A stretch of 6,812 bases of DNA. Source: an uncultured beta proteobacterium. GTDB taxonomy: Bacteria; Pseudomonadota; Gammaproteobacteria; Burkholderiales; Burkholderiaceae. The notes below the pieces were generated by a model, which had not been told where the DNA came from, ran no database searches, and saw only the letters and a program-made list of their open reading frames with translations. A program made the position numbers and the translations under genes. The DNA lies in contig CAIMXN010000279.1 in assembly GCA_903845455.1 (NCBI GenBank), positions 1-6,812 on the forward strand. The letters are read 5' to 3'. This document shows positions 1 through 6,255 of the stretch, piece by piece; the first letter of the stretch is position 1, and each line of letters starts with the position of its first letter.

Positions 1-952
1 TATTCTGAATATATTGATGATTAAGCCAAAGTAATTTTTCTGGATTATGTTGCGCTGGCGAGCGACCTAAACTTGCTAAATCAAACCAAGCGACGAACTG
101 TTCTTTAGTAAATACTTCTGCGTCACCATGAGACCAACCTAAGCGCGCTAAATAGTTCAAAATTGCCTCGGGCAGATATCCAGCCTTTTGGTAGTCGCGC
201 ACACTCATCGCTCCATTGCGCTTACTCATTTTTTCACCAGCGTCATTTAAGACCGTTGGCAAATGGGCATATACAGGGGGGATACCACCTAAGGCCTTCA
301 TGATGTTGATCTGCCGTGGAGTGTTATTAACATGATCATCACCACGAATGACGTGAGTGATATTCATATCCAAATCATCAACCACTACACAAAAGTTATA
401 CGTTGGGGTGCCATCAGGTCTTGCAATCACCAAGTCATCTAATTCATCATTGCTGATTTCAATATTGCCCTTCACTGCATCCTCCCAAACGACAGAACCA
501 CCGAGGGGATTTTTAAAACGAATTACTGGTTGAACGCCTTCAGGAATAGACGGTAAAGTTTTGCTAGATTCTGGGCGCCATAAGCCGTTGTATCTTGGCT
601 TTTCTTTATTAGCCATTTGTTGATCGCGCAAGCTATTGAGTTCATCTTCACTCATGTAGCAGGGATAAGCCAAGCCAGCATCGAGCATTTGCTTGATCAC
701 TGCGCGATAGCGATCGATGCGTTGCATTTGGTAAATCGGACCTTCATCCAAATCCAGCCCTAGCCAGGCCATGCCTTCGATGATGACATCTACTGCTTCT
801 TGGCTTGAGCGCTCTATATCAGTGTCTTCAATTCTGAGAATGAAGTCACCTTTATTGTGACGAGCAAATGCCCAAGGATAAAGAGCGCTGCGCAGATTGC
901 CCAAATGGATAAAGCCCGTGGGACTAGGGGCGAAACGTGTACGAATATGCAT
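1..952 (-). CDS. gltX: Glutamyl-tRNA synthetase, N-terminal 317 residues (3' end outside window)
   Basis: Class I aminoacyl-tRNA synthetase that charges tRNA-Glu with glutamate in the cytoplasm. Reading the minus strand from 952 gives 317 uninterrupted codons running off the window edge. Family enzymes are about 465-470 residues, so the anticodon-binding C-terminus is missing only because of the cut. The protein opens MHIRTRFAPSPTG. The HIGH-type motif is HLGN at residues 16-19 and the KMSKR loop is at 241-245. The insert that binds zinc in the E. coli enzyme keeps C98, but has M100, W125 and P127 where E. coli has C100, C125 and H127, so this enzyme probably binds no zinc there. From memory, other betaproteobacterial GluRS look the same. 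Start choice: another in-frame ATG lies three codons upstream (959-961), but it falls inside the best -10 element, and 952 gives the usual family N-terminus. hslO is divergent. Identity is very secure; the start is less so. Confidence 0.97.
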   Translation of the reverse strand, partial: MHIRTRFAPSPTGFIHLGNLRSALYPWAFARHNKGDFILRIEDTDIERSSQEAVDVIIEGMAWLGLDLDEGPIYQMQRIDRYRAVIKQMLDAGLAYPCYMSEDELNSLRDQQMANKEKPRYNGLWRPESSKTLPSIPEGVQPVIRFKNPLGGSVVWEDAVKGNIEISNDELDDLVIARPDGTPTYNFCVVVDDLDMNITHVIRGDDHVNNTPRQINIMKALGGIPPVYAHLPTVLNDAGEKMSKRNGAMSVRDYQKAGYLPEAILNYLARLGWSHGDAEVFTKEQFVAWFDLASLGRSPAQHNPEKLLWLNHQYIQN

Positions 953-959
953 AAAACAC

Positions 960-968
960 ATTATCTCA
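960..968 (-). promoter_or_regulatory. Putative extended -10 promoter element of gltX
   Basis: Read on the minus strand this is TGAGATAAT, a TGN extension followed by GATAAT (5 of 6 to TATAAT). No convincing -35 hexamer lies 16-18 bases upstream, which is compatible with an extended -10 promoter. Seven bases separate the hexamer from the A of the chosen gltX ATG, so transcription could begin at or next to the start codon. This is inferred from pattern only. Confidence 0.4.
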
Positions 969-1019
969 GGTCAGTCAAAAGCCAGCCGATTTTCTGAAAA
1001 CCGTGGATACTTTCACTCT

Positions 1020-1985
1020 ATGAATGAACTACTCGTATTTATGTGTGATGGGGCTCCTGTTCGCGGGGAAATTGTCTCGATTGGTAGCGCCTGGCAGGCG
1101 GTTTTGGAGCATCGAAATGACCCCCCTGCTATCCAAAAGATTTTGGGGGACTTTGTTGGCGCTGCTACTTTATTGAGCGCCAGCCTCAAGTTCGATGGCA
1201 CCCTGATTATTCAGGCACAGAGCAAAGGCCCGATTCAGCTCTTAGTGGTGGAATGCAAGTCCGATCTCTCAATACGGGCTACTGTCAAGTTGTCAGTCGA
1301 TCCCGCCAAGATTGCTCCTGATGCCTCATTAGGTGAACTCTTTGACGCCAGCAATACAGGCCGCCTAGTAATCACCTTAGACCCCGCTAATCGCGAGCCA
1401 GGACAACCACCTTATCAAGGCATAGTCGCCCTTCAGGAGCCTATTGGCACGGTTATTAAGCCTGTCACTAGTGCCGCTGAAGCAATTGCTCTATATATGC
1501 AGAATTCCGAGCAGTTAGATACCCGTATTTGGCTAAGCTCAAACGAAACACATGTTGGTGGCTTATTGTTGCAACGATTACCAGATTCTGGCGGACATGC
1601 TCATCTAGATCCTCAAGAGGCTGCCGAAGGCTGGAGCCGGATACAAACTCTGGGTGAAACCATTACTAATGAAGAGCTTCTAACCCTGGCCCCAGAAACA
1701 ATTTTGCGGCGCCTCTTCCTTGAAGAGTCAACACACAGTGCAGTGCGCAGTTTCCCTCCACGAAAAATTCAGTTTGCCTGTCGTTGTTCTCGCAACAAAG
1801 TTGCTGATGTCCTCAGAATGCTGGGCGAAGAGGAAGTTGAAGGCATCATTGCAGAACAAGGCATGGTAGAAACTGCCTGTGACTTCTGTGGAAAGAGGTA
1901 TGCATTTGATGCAGTAGATTGCCGCCAGGTGTTTAAAACCGATTTACTGAGTGATGCTACCCGACCACCATCAAGCGGCCATTAA
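1020..1985 (+). CDS. hslO: Hsp33 redox-regulated molecular chaperone
   Basis: Cytoplasmic holdase chaperone that is switched on by oxidative unfolding. In the reduced state four cysteines bind zinc; oxidation forms disulfides, releases zinc and exposes the client-binding surface. With the start at 1020 the protein has 321 residues, against 292 in E. coli. The N-terminal core carries the family signatures CDGAPVRGE (residues 9-17) and SLKFDG (about 55-60), and TNEELLTL lies near residue 217. The C-terminal zinc switch is complete: C254-x-C256, a 30-residue linker, then C287-x-x-C290. The frame stays open 41 codons further upstream to 897, but that extension lies antisense to the start of gltX and does not resemble the family. 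MNELLVF at 1020 aligns with normal Hsp33 N-termini, so 1020 is preferred. No clear Shine-Dalgarno sequence precedes it. Its stop is 2 bases from the stop of convergent ftsB. Confidence 0.95.
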   Translation: MNELLVFMCDGAPVRGEIVSIGSAWQAVLEHRNDPPAIQKILGDFVGAATLLSASLKFDGTLIIQAQSKGPIQLLVVECKSDLSIRATVKLSVDPAKIAPDASLGELFDASNTGRLVITLDPANREPGQPPYQGIVALQEPIGTVIKPVTSAAEAIALYMQNSEQLDTRIWLSSNETHVGGLLLQRLPDSGGHAHLDPQEAAEGWSRIQTLGETITNEELLTLAPETILRRLFLEESTHSAVRSFPPRKIQFACRCSRNKVADVLRMLGEEEVEGIIAEQGMVETACDFCGKRYAFDAVDCRQVFKTDLLSDATRPPSSGH

Positions 1986-1987
1986 AT

Positions 1988-2293
1988 TTATTGTTTGATC
2001 GTGTTGGCTGTTGGTGATTTATCGTTGGGCAGAATTTGTACAAAAAACTCGCCATCTTTAATCATTCCATGCTCCACTCTGGCGCGCTCTTCAATTGCGC
2101 GAGTACCCTCTTTTAAGTCTTTGACATCACCTGCTAGCTTGGCGTTTCTCAAACTCAAGGCGCCATTTTTAGCTTCTTGAAGTTCGAGTTGCCGTTCCAT
2201 ATCATAGACCCGCAACCAGCCACCTTTTCCTAGCCACAGGGGATACTGAATTGCCATGAGCAATAGCAGCATAGAGTAGATGACAATCCGCAT
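1988..2293 (-). CDS. ftsB: Cell division protein FtsB (septum formation initiator, DivIC-type)
   Basis: Small bitopic inner-membrane protein that forms the FtsQ-FtsL-FtsB complex of the divisome, which relays the signal activating septal peptidoglycan synthesis by FtsWI. The 101 residues match the family size (E. coli 103). A membrane segment spans about residues 3-20, followed by the juxtamembrane PLWLGKGGW signature (18-26). A periplasmic coiled coil runs from about 30 to 65 and is rich in Leu, Glu and Lys (YDMERQLELQEAKN). The conserved C-terminal IEERARVEHGMIKDGE stretch (67-82) is the part expected to bind FtsQ. It is the last gene of the pyrG-kdsA-eno-ftsB cluster, 30 bases after eno. 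The spacer has no recognisable Shine-Dalgarno sequence and is AT-rich just before the ATG, suggesting weak translation relative to eno. Confidence 0.92.
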   Translation of the reverse strand: MRIVIYSMLLLLMAIQYPLWLGKGGWLRVYDMERQLELQEAKNGALSLRNAKLAGDVKDLKEGTRAIEERARVEHGMIKDGEFFVQILPNDKSPTANTIKQ

Positions 2294-2323
2294 AATTTAA
2301 ATAAAACGCAGTTGTGAACTAAT

Positions 2324-3610
2324 CTAGCGCTTCAGGTTGTAGAAAACAGACTTACCAGGATAGCTAGCAACATCACCTAAATTCTCTTCGATGCGCAAGA
2401 GTTGGTTGTACTTGGCAATGCGGTCAGAGCGAGATAGTGAGCCAGTTTTAATTTGACCGGCATTGGTACCAACCGCAATATCTGCAATCGTACTGTCTTC
2501 GGTCTCACCAGAGCGATGAGAAATAACCGCTGTGTAATTTGCCCGCTTGGCCATTTCAATGGCAGCAAAAGTCTCCGTTAGCGTGCCAATTTGATTGATC
2601 TTGATCAGGATTGAGTTCGCTACGCCTTTTTCAATACCTTCTTTTAAGATACGTGTGTTCGTAACAAAAAGATCGTCGCCAACCAGTTGAATTTTTTTAC
2701 CCAATTTCTGAGTAATGTCAGCCCAGCCATCCCAGTCGCTTTCGTGCATGCCATCTTCAATCGAAACAATGGGGAATTGATCCGCTAAGTTACCAAGGTA
2801 GTCAGAAAACTCGCTGGAAGTCAGATGGAGGCCTTCACCAGATAGATTATATTTACCGTCTTTATAAAACTCACTGGCTGCACAATCCAAAGCAAGCAAC
2901 ACATCCTCACCAGCTTGATAGCCAGCTCCTTCGATTGCTTTCATAATGGTTTGCAAACAATCGTGATTACTGGTGAAGTTAGGGGCAAATCCACCTTCAT
3001 CACCAACTGTCGTTGGCATACCTTGAGCACCGATAATTTTCTTAAGTTCGTGGAAAATTTCAGCACCGCAACGCAAAGCTTCACGGAAGCTTTGGGCGCC
3101 AACCGGCATGATCATAAATTCTTGAATATCCAAGCTGTTATTCGCATGTGCACCACCGTTGACGATATTCATCATAGGGACAGGTAACTGCATGGAGCCT
3201 GAGCCACCAAAATAACGATATAAAGGCAGGCCAGCTTCTTCAGCTGCAGCTCTAGCAACAGCCATCGATACCGCTAAAGTTGCGTTGGCACCTAAACGTG
3301 CTTTGTTGTGGGTACCATCAAGTTCGTTGAGGGTGTGATCTAAAAAAGCTTGCTCGGTAGCATCAAGGCCCAAAATAGATTCTGCGATTTCGATATTGAT
3401 GTTCTGTACCGCTTTGAGAACGCCCTTACCAAGATAACGGGCTTTGTCACCATCGCGTAGCTCAATGGCTTCACGTGAGCCAGTAGAGGCGCCTGAGGGT
3501 ACGGCAGCGCGACCCATCACACCAGACTCAAGCAAGACATCGCACTCCACTGTCGGGTTACCCCGTGAATCTAAAATTTCTCTACCGATGATGTCAACAA
3601 TGGCGCTCAT
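2324..3610 (-). CDS. eno: Enolase (phosphopyruvate hydratase)
   Basis: Glycolytic enzyme interconverting 2-phosphoglycerate and phosphoenolpyruvate. In many bacteria it also belongs to the RNA degradosome, although nothing here tests that. The 428 residues are close to the E. coli length (432). The N-terminal domain carries the DSRGNPT motif (14-20) and the mobile loop PSGASTG (38-44). In the barrel domain H155 sits in GGAHANN and the catalytic acid E205 in GDEGGFAP. The Mg ligands are D242 (LALDCA), E285 (SIEDG) and D312 (LVGDD), and the catalytic base is K337 (ILIKINQ). The substrate loop SHRSGETED (364-372) and IKTGS (387-391) complete the site. All expected catalytic residues are present. 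A strong Shine-Dalgarno sequence fixes the start. It follows kdsA by 32 bases and precedes ftsB by 30; the pyrG/eno/ftsB linkage is seen widely in proteobacteria. Confidence 0.98.
   Translation of the reverse strand: MSAIVDIIGREILDSRGNPTVECDVLLESGVMGRAAVPSGASTGSREAIELRDGDKARYLGKGVLKAVQNINIEIAESILGLDATEQAFLDHTLNELDGTHNKARLGANATLAVSMAVARAAAEEAGLPLYRYFGGSGSMQLPVPMMNIVNGGAHANNSLDIQEFMIMPVGAQSFREALRCGAEIFHELKKIIGAQGMPTTVGDEGGFAPNFTSNHDCLQTIMKAIEGAGYQAGEDVLLALDCAASEFYKDGKYNLSGEGLHLTSSEFSDYLGNLADQFPIVSIEDGMHESDWDGWADITQKLGKKIQLVGDDLFVTNTRILKEGIEKGVANSILIKINQIGTLTETFAAIEMAKRANYTAVISHRSGETEDSTIADIAVGTNAGQIKTGSLSRSDRIAKYNQLLRIEENLGDVASYPGKSVFYNLKR
3074..3094. repeat. Perfect 9-base inverted repeat with 3-base loop inside eno
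   Basis: CAAAGCTTC, loop ACG, then GAAGCTTTG: all nine positions pair. In the eno mRNA it would form a triloop hairpin over the codons for the conserved QSFREALR stretch (residues 173-180). No U-tract follows on either strand, so it is not a standard intrinsic terminator. The amino acid sequence is conserved in enolases, so codon choice may have created it by chance. Confidence 0.6.
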
Positions 3611-3615
3611 CTAAA

Positions 3616-3622
3616 TCTCCTC
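3616..3622 (-). promoter_or_regulatory. Strong ribosome binding site of eno
   Basis: The minus strand reads GAGGAGA, near-complete complementarity to the 16S anti-Shine-Dalgarno sequence, ending 5 bases before the eno ATG at 3610. It is the strongest such site in the cluster and fits the high expression expected of enolase. Confidence 0.8.
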
Positions 3623-3634
3623 AGTACAAAATAA

Positions 3635-3640
3635 AATATA
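3635..3640 (-). promoter_or_regulatory. Possible internal -10 element for eno/ftsB
   Basis: The 32-base kdsA-eno spacer is strongly AT-rich and reads TATATT on the minus strand (5 of 6 to TATAAT). Initiation about 7 bases downstream would leave a short leader containing the eno ribosome binding site. The -35 candidate at a 17-base spacing is poor (TTAGAA), so this could equally be a plain AT-rich spacer. An extra promoter would make sense because enolase is usually needed in greater amounts than KdsA or PyrG. Confidence 0.22.
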
Positions 3641-3642
3641 AA

Positions 3643-4506
3643 TTACTTGAAACTGTCTTCTAAAAATGAGCCAGTCTTTTTAACCACAGAATCAATTGCT
3701 AGCAAAGATTCCAATAGCTCGCGCATATGCTTTAAAGGCACTGCATTAGGACCATCTGATAAGGCTTTTGCAGGATCTGGATGGGTTTCCATAAAGAGGC
3801 CACTAATACCAACAGCAATTGCTGCACGGGCTAATACAGGGATGAATTCTCTTTGACCACCGCTAGAACTACCCTGCCCGCCAGGCAATTGAACAGAATG
3901 GGTTGCATCAAATACTACCGGCGCATGTGATTCGCGCAGGATCGCTAGACTGCGCATATCTGAAACCAAGTTGTTGTAGCCAAAGGATGCGCCACGTTCA
4001 CAAACCATAAATTGATCAGGCAGATTTTTTTCAGCGGCTGCAGCACGCGCTTTTTCAATCACGTTCAACATCTCATGCGGAGATAAAAACTGACCTTTTT
4101 TAAAATTCACCGGCTTACCACTTTGCGCACAGGCGCGAATAAAATCAGTCTGCCTACAAAGAAAGGCGGGCGTTTGCAAAACATCGACTACCTTAGCTAC
4201 CGGTTCAATCTCGCTGATGTCATGAATATCTGTTAAAACAGGCACCCCAATCTCCCGCTTTACTTTAGCCAGAATCTCTAAGCCTTTTTCCATTCCTAAA
4301 CCACGAAATGAGGTACCTGATGAACGATTGGCTTTATCAAAAGAAGATTTATAAATAAACGGGATTTGAAGAGCACTCGTTATCTGCTTAAGTTCGCCGG
4401 CAATATCAAGTGCTGATTGCTCCGACTCAATCACGCAAGGACCAGCAATTAAAAAAAATCGCTGTTGTAAGCCAACATCAAATCCACAAAGCTTAAATGT
4501 ACTCAT
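3643..4506 (-). CDS. kdsA: 3-deoxy-8-phosphooctulonate (KDO-8-P) synthase
   Basis: Condenses phosphoenolpyruvate with D-arabinose 5-phosphate to give KDO-8-phosphate, the committed precursor of the KDO sugar of lipopolysaccharide inner core; cytoplasmic. The 287 residues match the family (E. coli 284). Visible signatures are IAGPCVIES (20-28), KSSFDKANRSS (53-63), VLTDIHD (90-96), CRQTDF (117-122), FKKGQF (135-140), CERGASFGYNN (169-179), and FDATHSVQLPGG (199-210). The four metal ligands of the metal-dependent class (Aquifex C11, H185, E222, D233) appear as C24, H203, E240 and D251. The metal-independent E. coli enzyme has Asn in place of that Cys. This is therefore predicted to be a divalent-metal-dependent KdsA. 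It lies 10 bases after pyrG, with its ribosome binding site filling the gap, which indicates co-transcription. PyrG supplies the CTP later used to activate KDO, and enolase downstream makes the co-substrate. Confidence 0.97.
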   Translation of the reverse strand: MSTFKLCGFDVGLQQRFFLIAGPCVIESEQSALDIAGELKQITSALQIPFIYKSSFDKANRSSGTSFRGLGMEKGLEILAKVKREIGVPVLTDIHDISEIEPVAKVVDVLQTPAFLCRQTDFIRACAQSGKPVNFKKGQFLSPHEMLNVIEKARAAAAEKNLPDQFMVCERGASFGYNNLVSDMRSLAILRESHAPVVFDATHSVQLPGGQGSSSGGQREFIPVLARAAIAVGISGLFMETHPDPAKALSDGPNAVPLKHMRELLESLLAIDSVVKKTGSFLEDSFK

Positions 4507-4508
4507 AT

Positions 4509-4516
4509 CTTCTCCC
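4509..4516 (-). promoter_or_regulatory. Ribosome binding site of kdsA
   Basis: The minus strand reads GGGAGAAG immediately after the pyrG stop codon; GGGAG ends 5 bases before the kdsA ATG. It occupies nearly the whole 10-base intergenic gap, so kdsA can be translated by ribosomes finishing pyrG. Confidence 0.7.
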
Positions 4517-6178
4517 TTATGCTGACTTTTTTAGGTCTGCATGTTGATGCAAGAGTGCAGCTTTAATAAATGCTGAGAACAAAGGATGGCCATCGCGTGG
4601 TGTGGAAGTAAATTCTGGGTGGAACTGAACGCCAAAGAACCAAGGATGCATAGAGCTAGGAAGTTCCATCATTTCTGGTAGGGATTCATTAGGCGTTCTT
4701 GCAGAGATAATCAAACCAGACTGCTCTAGACGAGGAACATAAATATTGTTCACCTCATAGCGGTGGCGATGACGCTCATTTACTTCAGATCCATAGATAC
4801 TATTGGCCAGCGTCCCATCTTTTACAGGGCAGCGCTGTGAGCCCAGGCGCATGGTGCCCCCAAGATCAGAGTCATTACTGCGTTTTTCTACACGACCTTC
4901 ACGATCGAGCCACTCTGTAATCAAGGCAACTACAGGATTGTCTGTTTCAGGGTCAAACTCAGTGCTGTTTGCCTGCGCAATGTTAGCCACATGTCTTGCA
5001 AACTCAATAACAGCTAACTGCATGCCTAAACAAATACCAAGATAAGGCACTTTGTTTTCTCGCGCATAACGAATGGCTGCGATCTTGCCTTCAGTGCCAC
5101 GCTTACCAAAACCACCTGGAACCAAAATGGCGTCTAGCACCTTAAGACAATCAACTCCATCTTTTTCAATTTGCTCTGAGTCGATATAAGTAATATTCAC
5201 ACGGGTATGAGTATGAATACCTGCATGACGTAAAGCTTCAATCAAAGACTTATAGGATTCAGTCAACTCAACGTACTTACCAACCATGCCAATCGTCACT
5301 TCATATTGAGGATTGGCCATTTCATAAACTAAGTTAGCCCATACCGATAAGTCAGCTGGCTTAGCTTCAATTTGGAGTTCGCGGCAAATCAGATCATCCA
5401 TGCCTTGGGCGTGAAGCATTTCTGGAATTTTGTAGATAGTATCCACATCCCAAACAGAGATCACAGCCTCTTCACGAACATTTGAAAACAGTGAAATCTT
5501 GGCACGCTCATCGGCTGGTATAGGGCGATCAGCACGACAAAGCAAGGCGGTAGGCATGATGCCGATCTCACGCAATTTCTGTACAGAGTGCTGAGTTGGT
5601 TTAGTCTTTAACTCACCTGCACTGCTGATGTAGGGAACTAAAGTCAAGTGTACGAATGCACAACTATGTAGGGGTAGCCGCAGGCTCATCTGCCTGGCGG
5701 CCTCTAAAAATGGCAGTGACTCAATGTCACCGACGGTTCCACCAATTTCACAAATGGCAATATCAGCATGACCGTCATGACTAGCTTTGGCCCCCCGCTC
5801 TACAAATGCTTGTATTTCATTAGTGATATGAGGAATGACTTGAACTGTTTTGCCAAGGTACTCGCCACGACGCTCTTTGCTAATGACGGACTCATAAATT
5901 TGGCCGGTGGTGAAGTTATTGCTCTTGCGCATCTTGGCAGAAACAAAACGCTCATAGTGGCCTAAATCAAGGTCAGTTTCAGCCCCATCTTCAGTAACAA
6001 AAACTTCACCGTGCTGCAGAGGACTCATGGTCCCCGGGTCAACGTTGATATAAGGGTCTAATTTTAGGAGGGTGACTTTCAGGCCGCGGGATTCGAGAAT
6101 CGCGGCAAGCGAGGCAGCTGCGATCCCTTTCCCTAAAGAAGAAACCACACCACCAGTGACAAAAACGTATTTGGTCAT
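4517..6178 (-). CDS. pyrG: CTP synthase (glutamine-hydrolysing)
   Basis: Makes CTP from UTP, ATP and glutamine, the last step of pyrimidine ribonucleotide synthesis; cytoplasmic and allosterically controlled by GTP and CTP. The 553 residues compare with 545 in E. coli. The N-terminal synthetase domain starts with the P-loop GGVVSSLGKG (9-18), followed by KLDPYINVDPGTM (39-51), HGEVFVTEDGAETD (56-69) and EIGGTVGDIES (144-154). D71 and E144 match the Mg-binding residues. The C-terminal class I glutamine amidotransferase domain begins near residue 293. It has the oxyanion region PGGFGKRG (354-361), nucleophile C383 in GICLGMQ, and H520/E522 in VQFHPEFTS. All catalytic residues are present. As first gene of the minus-strand cluster it has its own promoter. 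Its leader is short, with only a weak AGAG ribosome binding site 8 bases from the ATG. Confidence 0.98.
   Translation of the reverse strand: MTKYVFVTGGVVSSLGKGIAAASLAAILESRGLKVTLLKLDPYINVDPGTMSPLQHGEVFVTEDGAETDLDLGHYERFVSAKMRKSNNFTTGQIYESVISKERRGEYLGKTVQVIPHITNEIQAFVERGAKASHDGHADIAICEIGGTVGDIESLPFLEAARQMSLRLPLHSCAFVHLTLVPYISSAGELKTKPTQHSVQKLREIGIMPTALLCRADRPIPADERAKISLFSNVREEAVISVWDVDTIYKIPEMLHAQGMDDLICRELQIEAKPADLSVWANLVYEMANPQYEVTIGMVGKYVELTESYKSLIEALRHAGIHTHTRVNITYIDSEQIEKDGVDCLKVLDAILVPGGFGKRGTEGKIAAIRYARENKVPYLGICLGMQLAVIEFARHVANIAQANSTEFDPETDNPVVALITEWLDREGRVEKRSNDSDLGGTMRLGSQRCPVKDGTLANSIYGSEVNERHRHRYEVNNIYVPRLEQSGLIISARTPNESLPEMMELPSSMHPWFFGVQFHPEFTSTPRDGHPLFSAFIKAALLHQHADLKKSA
6083..6106. 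repeat. GC-rich imperfect hairpin in the 5' coding part of pyrG
   Basis: GCCGCG at 6083-6088 pairs with CGCGGC at 6101-6106, and ATTC at 6091-6094 with GAAT at 6097-6100, leaving a 2-base bulge (6089-6090) and a 2-base apex that would open in practice. In the mRNA it lies about 70-95 bases after the start codon, over codons near residues 25-32 (AAILESRG). It is conspicuously GC-rich for this window. No U-tract follows, so it is not an intrinsic terminator. Confidence 0.45.
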
Positions 6179-6203
6179 CGCTTAAGCTCTGTTGGAAAAA
6201 GTA

Positions 6204-6231
6204 ATTATAACGATAGCTAGGGAATAGTCAG
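6204..6231 (-). promoter_or_regulatory. Sigma70-type promoter of pyrG
   Basis: On the minus strand an exact TATAAT (6204-6209) lies 16 bases downstream of CTGACT (6226-6231, 4 of 6 to TTGACA). The predicted start of transcription, about 7 bases beyond the -10, falls near 6197 in a run of five T followed by CC, giving a leader of roughly 19 bases. No other -10 of comparable quality lies upstream of pyrG in the spacer, so this probably drives the pyrG-kdsA-eno-ftsB cluster. Confidence 0.65.
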
Positions 6232-6249
6232 GAAATGATGAGGCGCTAA

Positions 6250-6255
6250 TATGAT
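6250..6255 (+). promoter_or_regulatory. Possible -10 element for the DUF2147 gene
   Basis: TATGAT (5 of 6 to TATAAT) precedes the gene by 30 bases, predicting a start near 6262 and a leader of about 24 bases that keeps the ribosome binding site. No good -35 is visible at 16-18 bases spacing, so either an activator is needed or the call is wrong. It would sit back to back with the pyrG promoter. Confidence 0.28.

Noticed and set aside
897..1019. 41-codon N-terminal extension of the hslO reading frame
   Set aside because: It runs antisense to the start of gltX, contains no Hsp33-like sequence, and the family N-terminus begins at 1020.
953..1019. Heat-shock (sigma32) promoter for hslO
   Set aside because: Hsp33 is heat-shock controlled in E. 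coli, but neither a CTTGAA-like nor a CCCCAT-like element at proper spacing is visible here; only a weak GATACT at 1006-1011 without a -35.
2915..3187. 90-residue open frame on the plus strand inside eno
   Set aside because: It is fully antisense to a highly conserved part of enolase, has no family resemblance and no promoter or ribosome binding site; a shadow frame.
3238..3252. AGCTGCAGCT palindrome in eno
   Set aside because: It is produced by consecutive Ala codons (AAAEEAG region) in a conserved helix and has no loop or partner; most likely chance.
4803..5045. 80-residue plus-strand frame inside pyrG
   Set aside because: It is antisense to the CTP synthase amidotransferase domain and has the composition of a chance frame.
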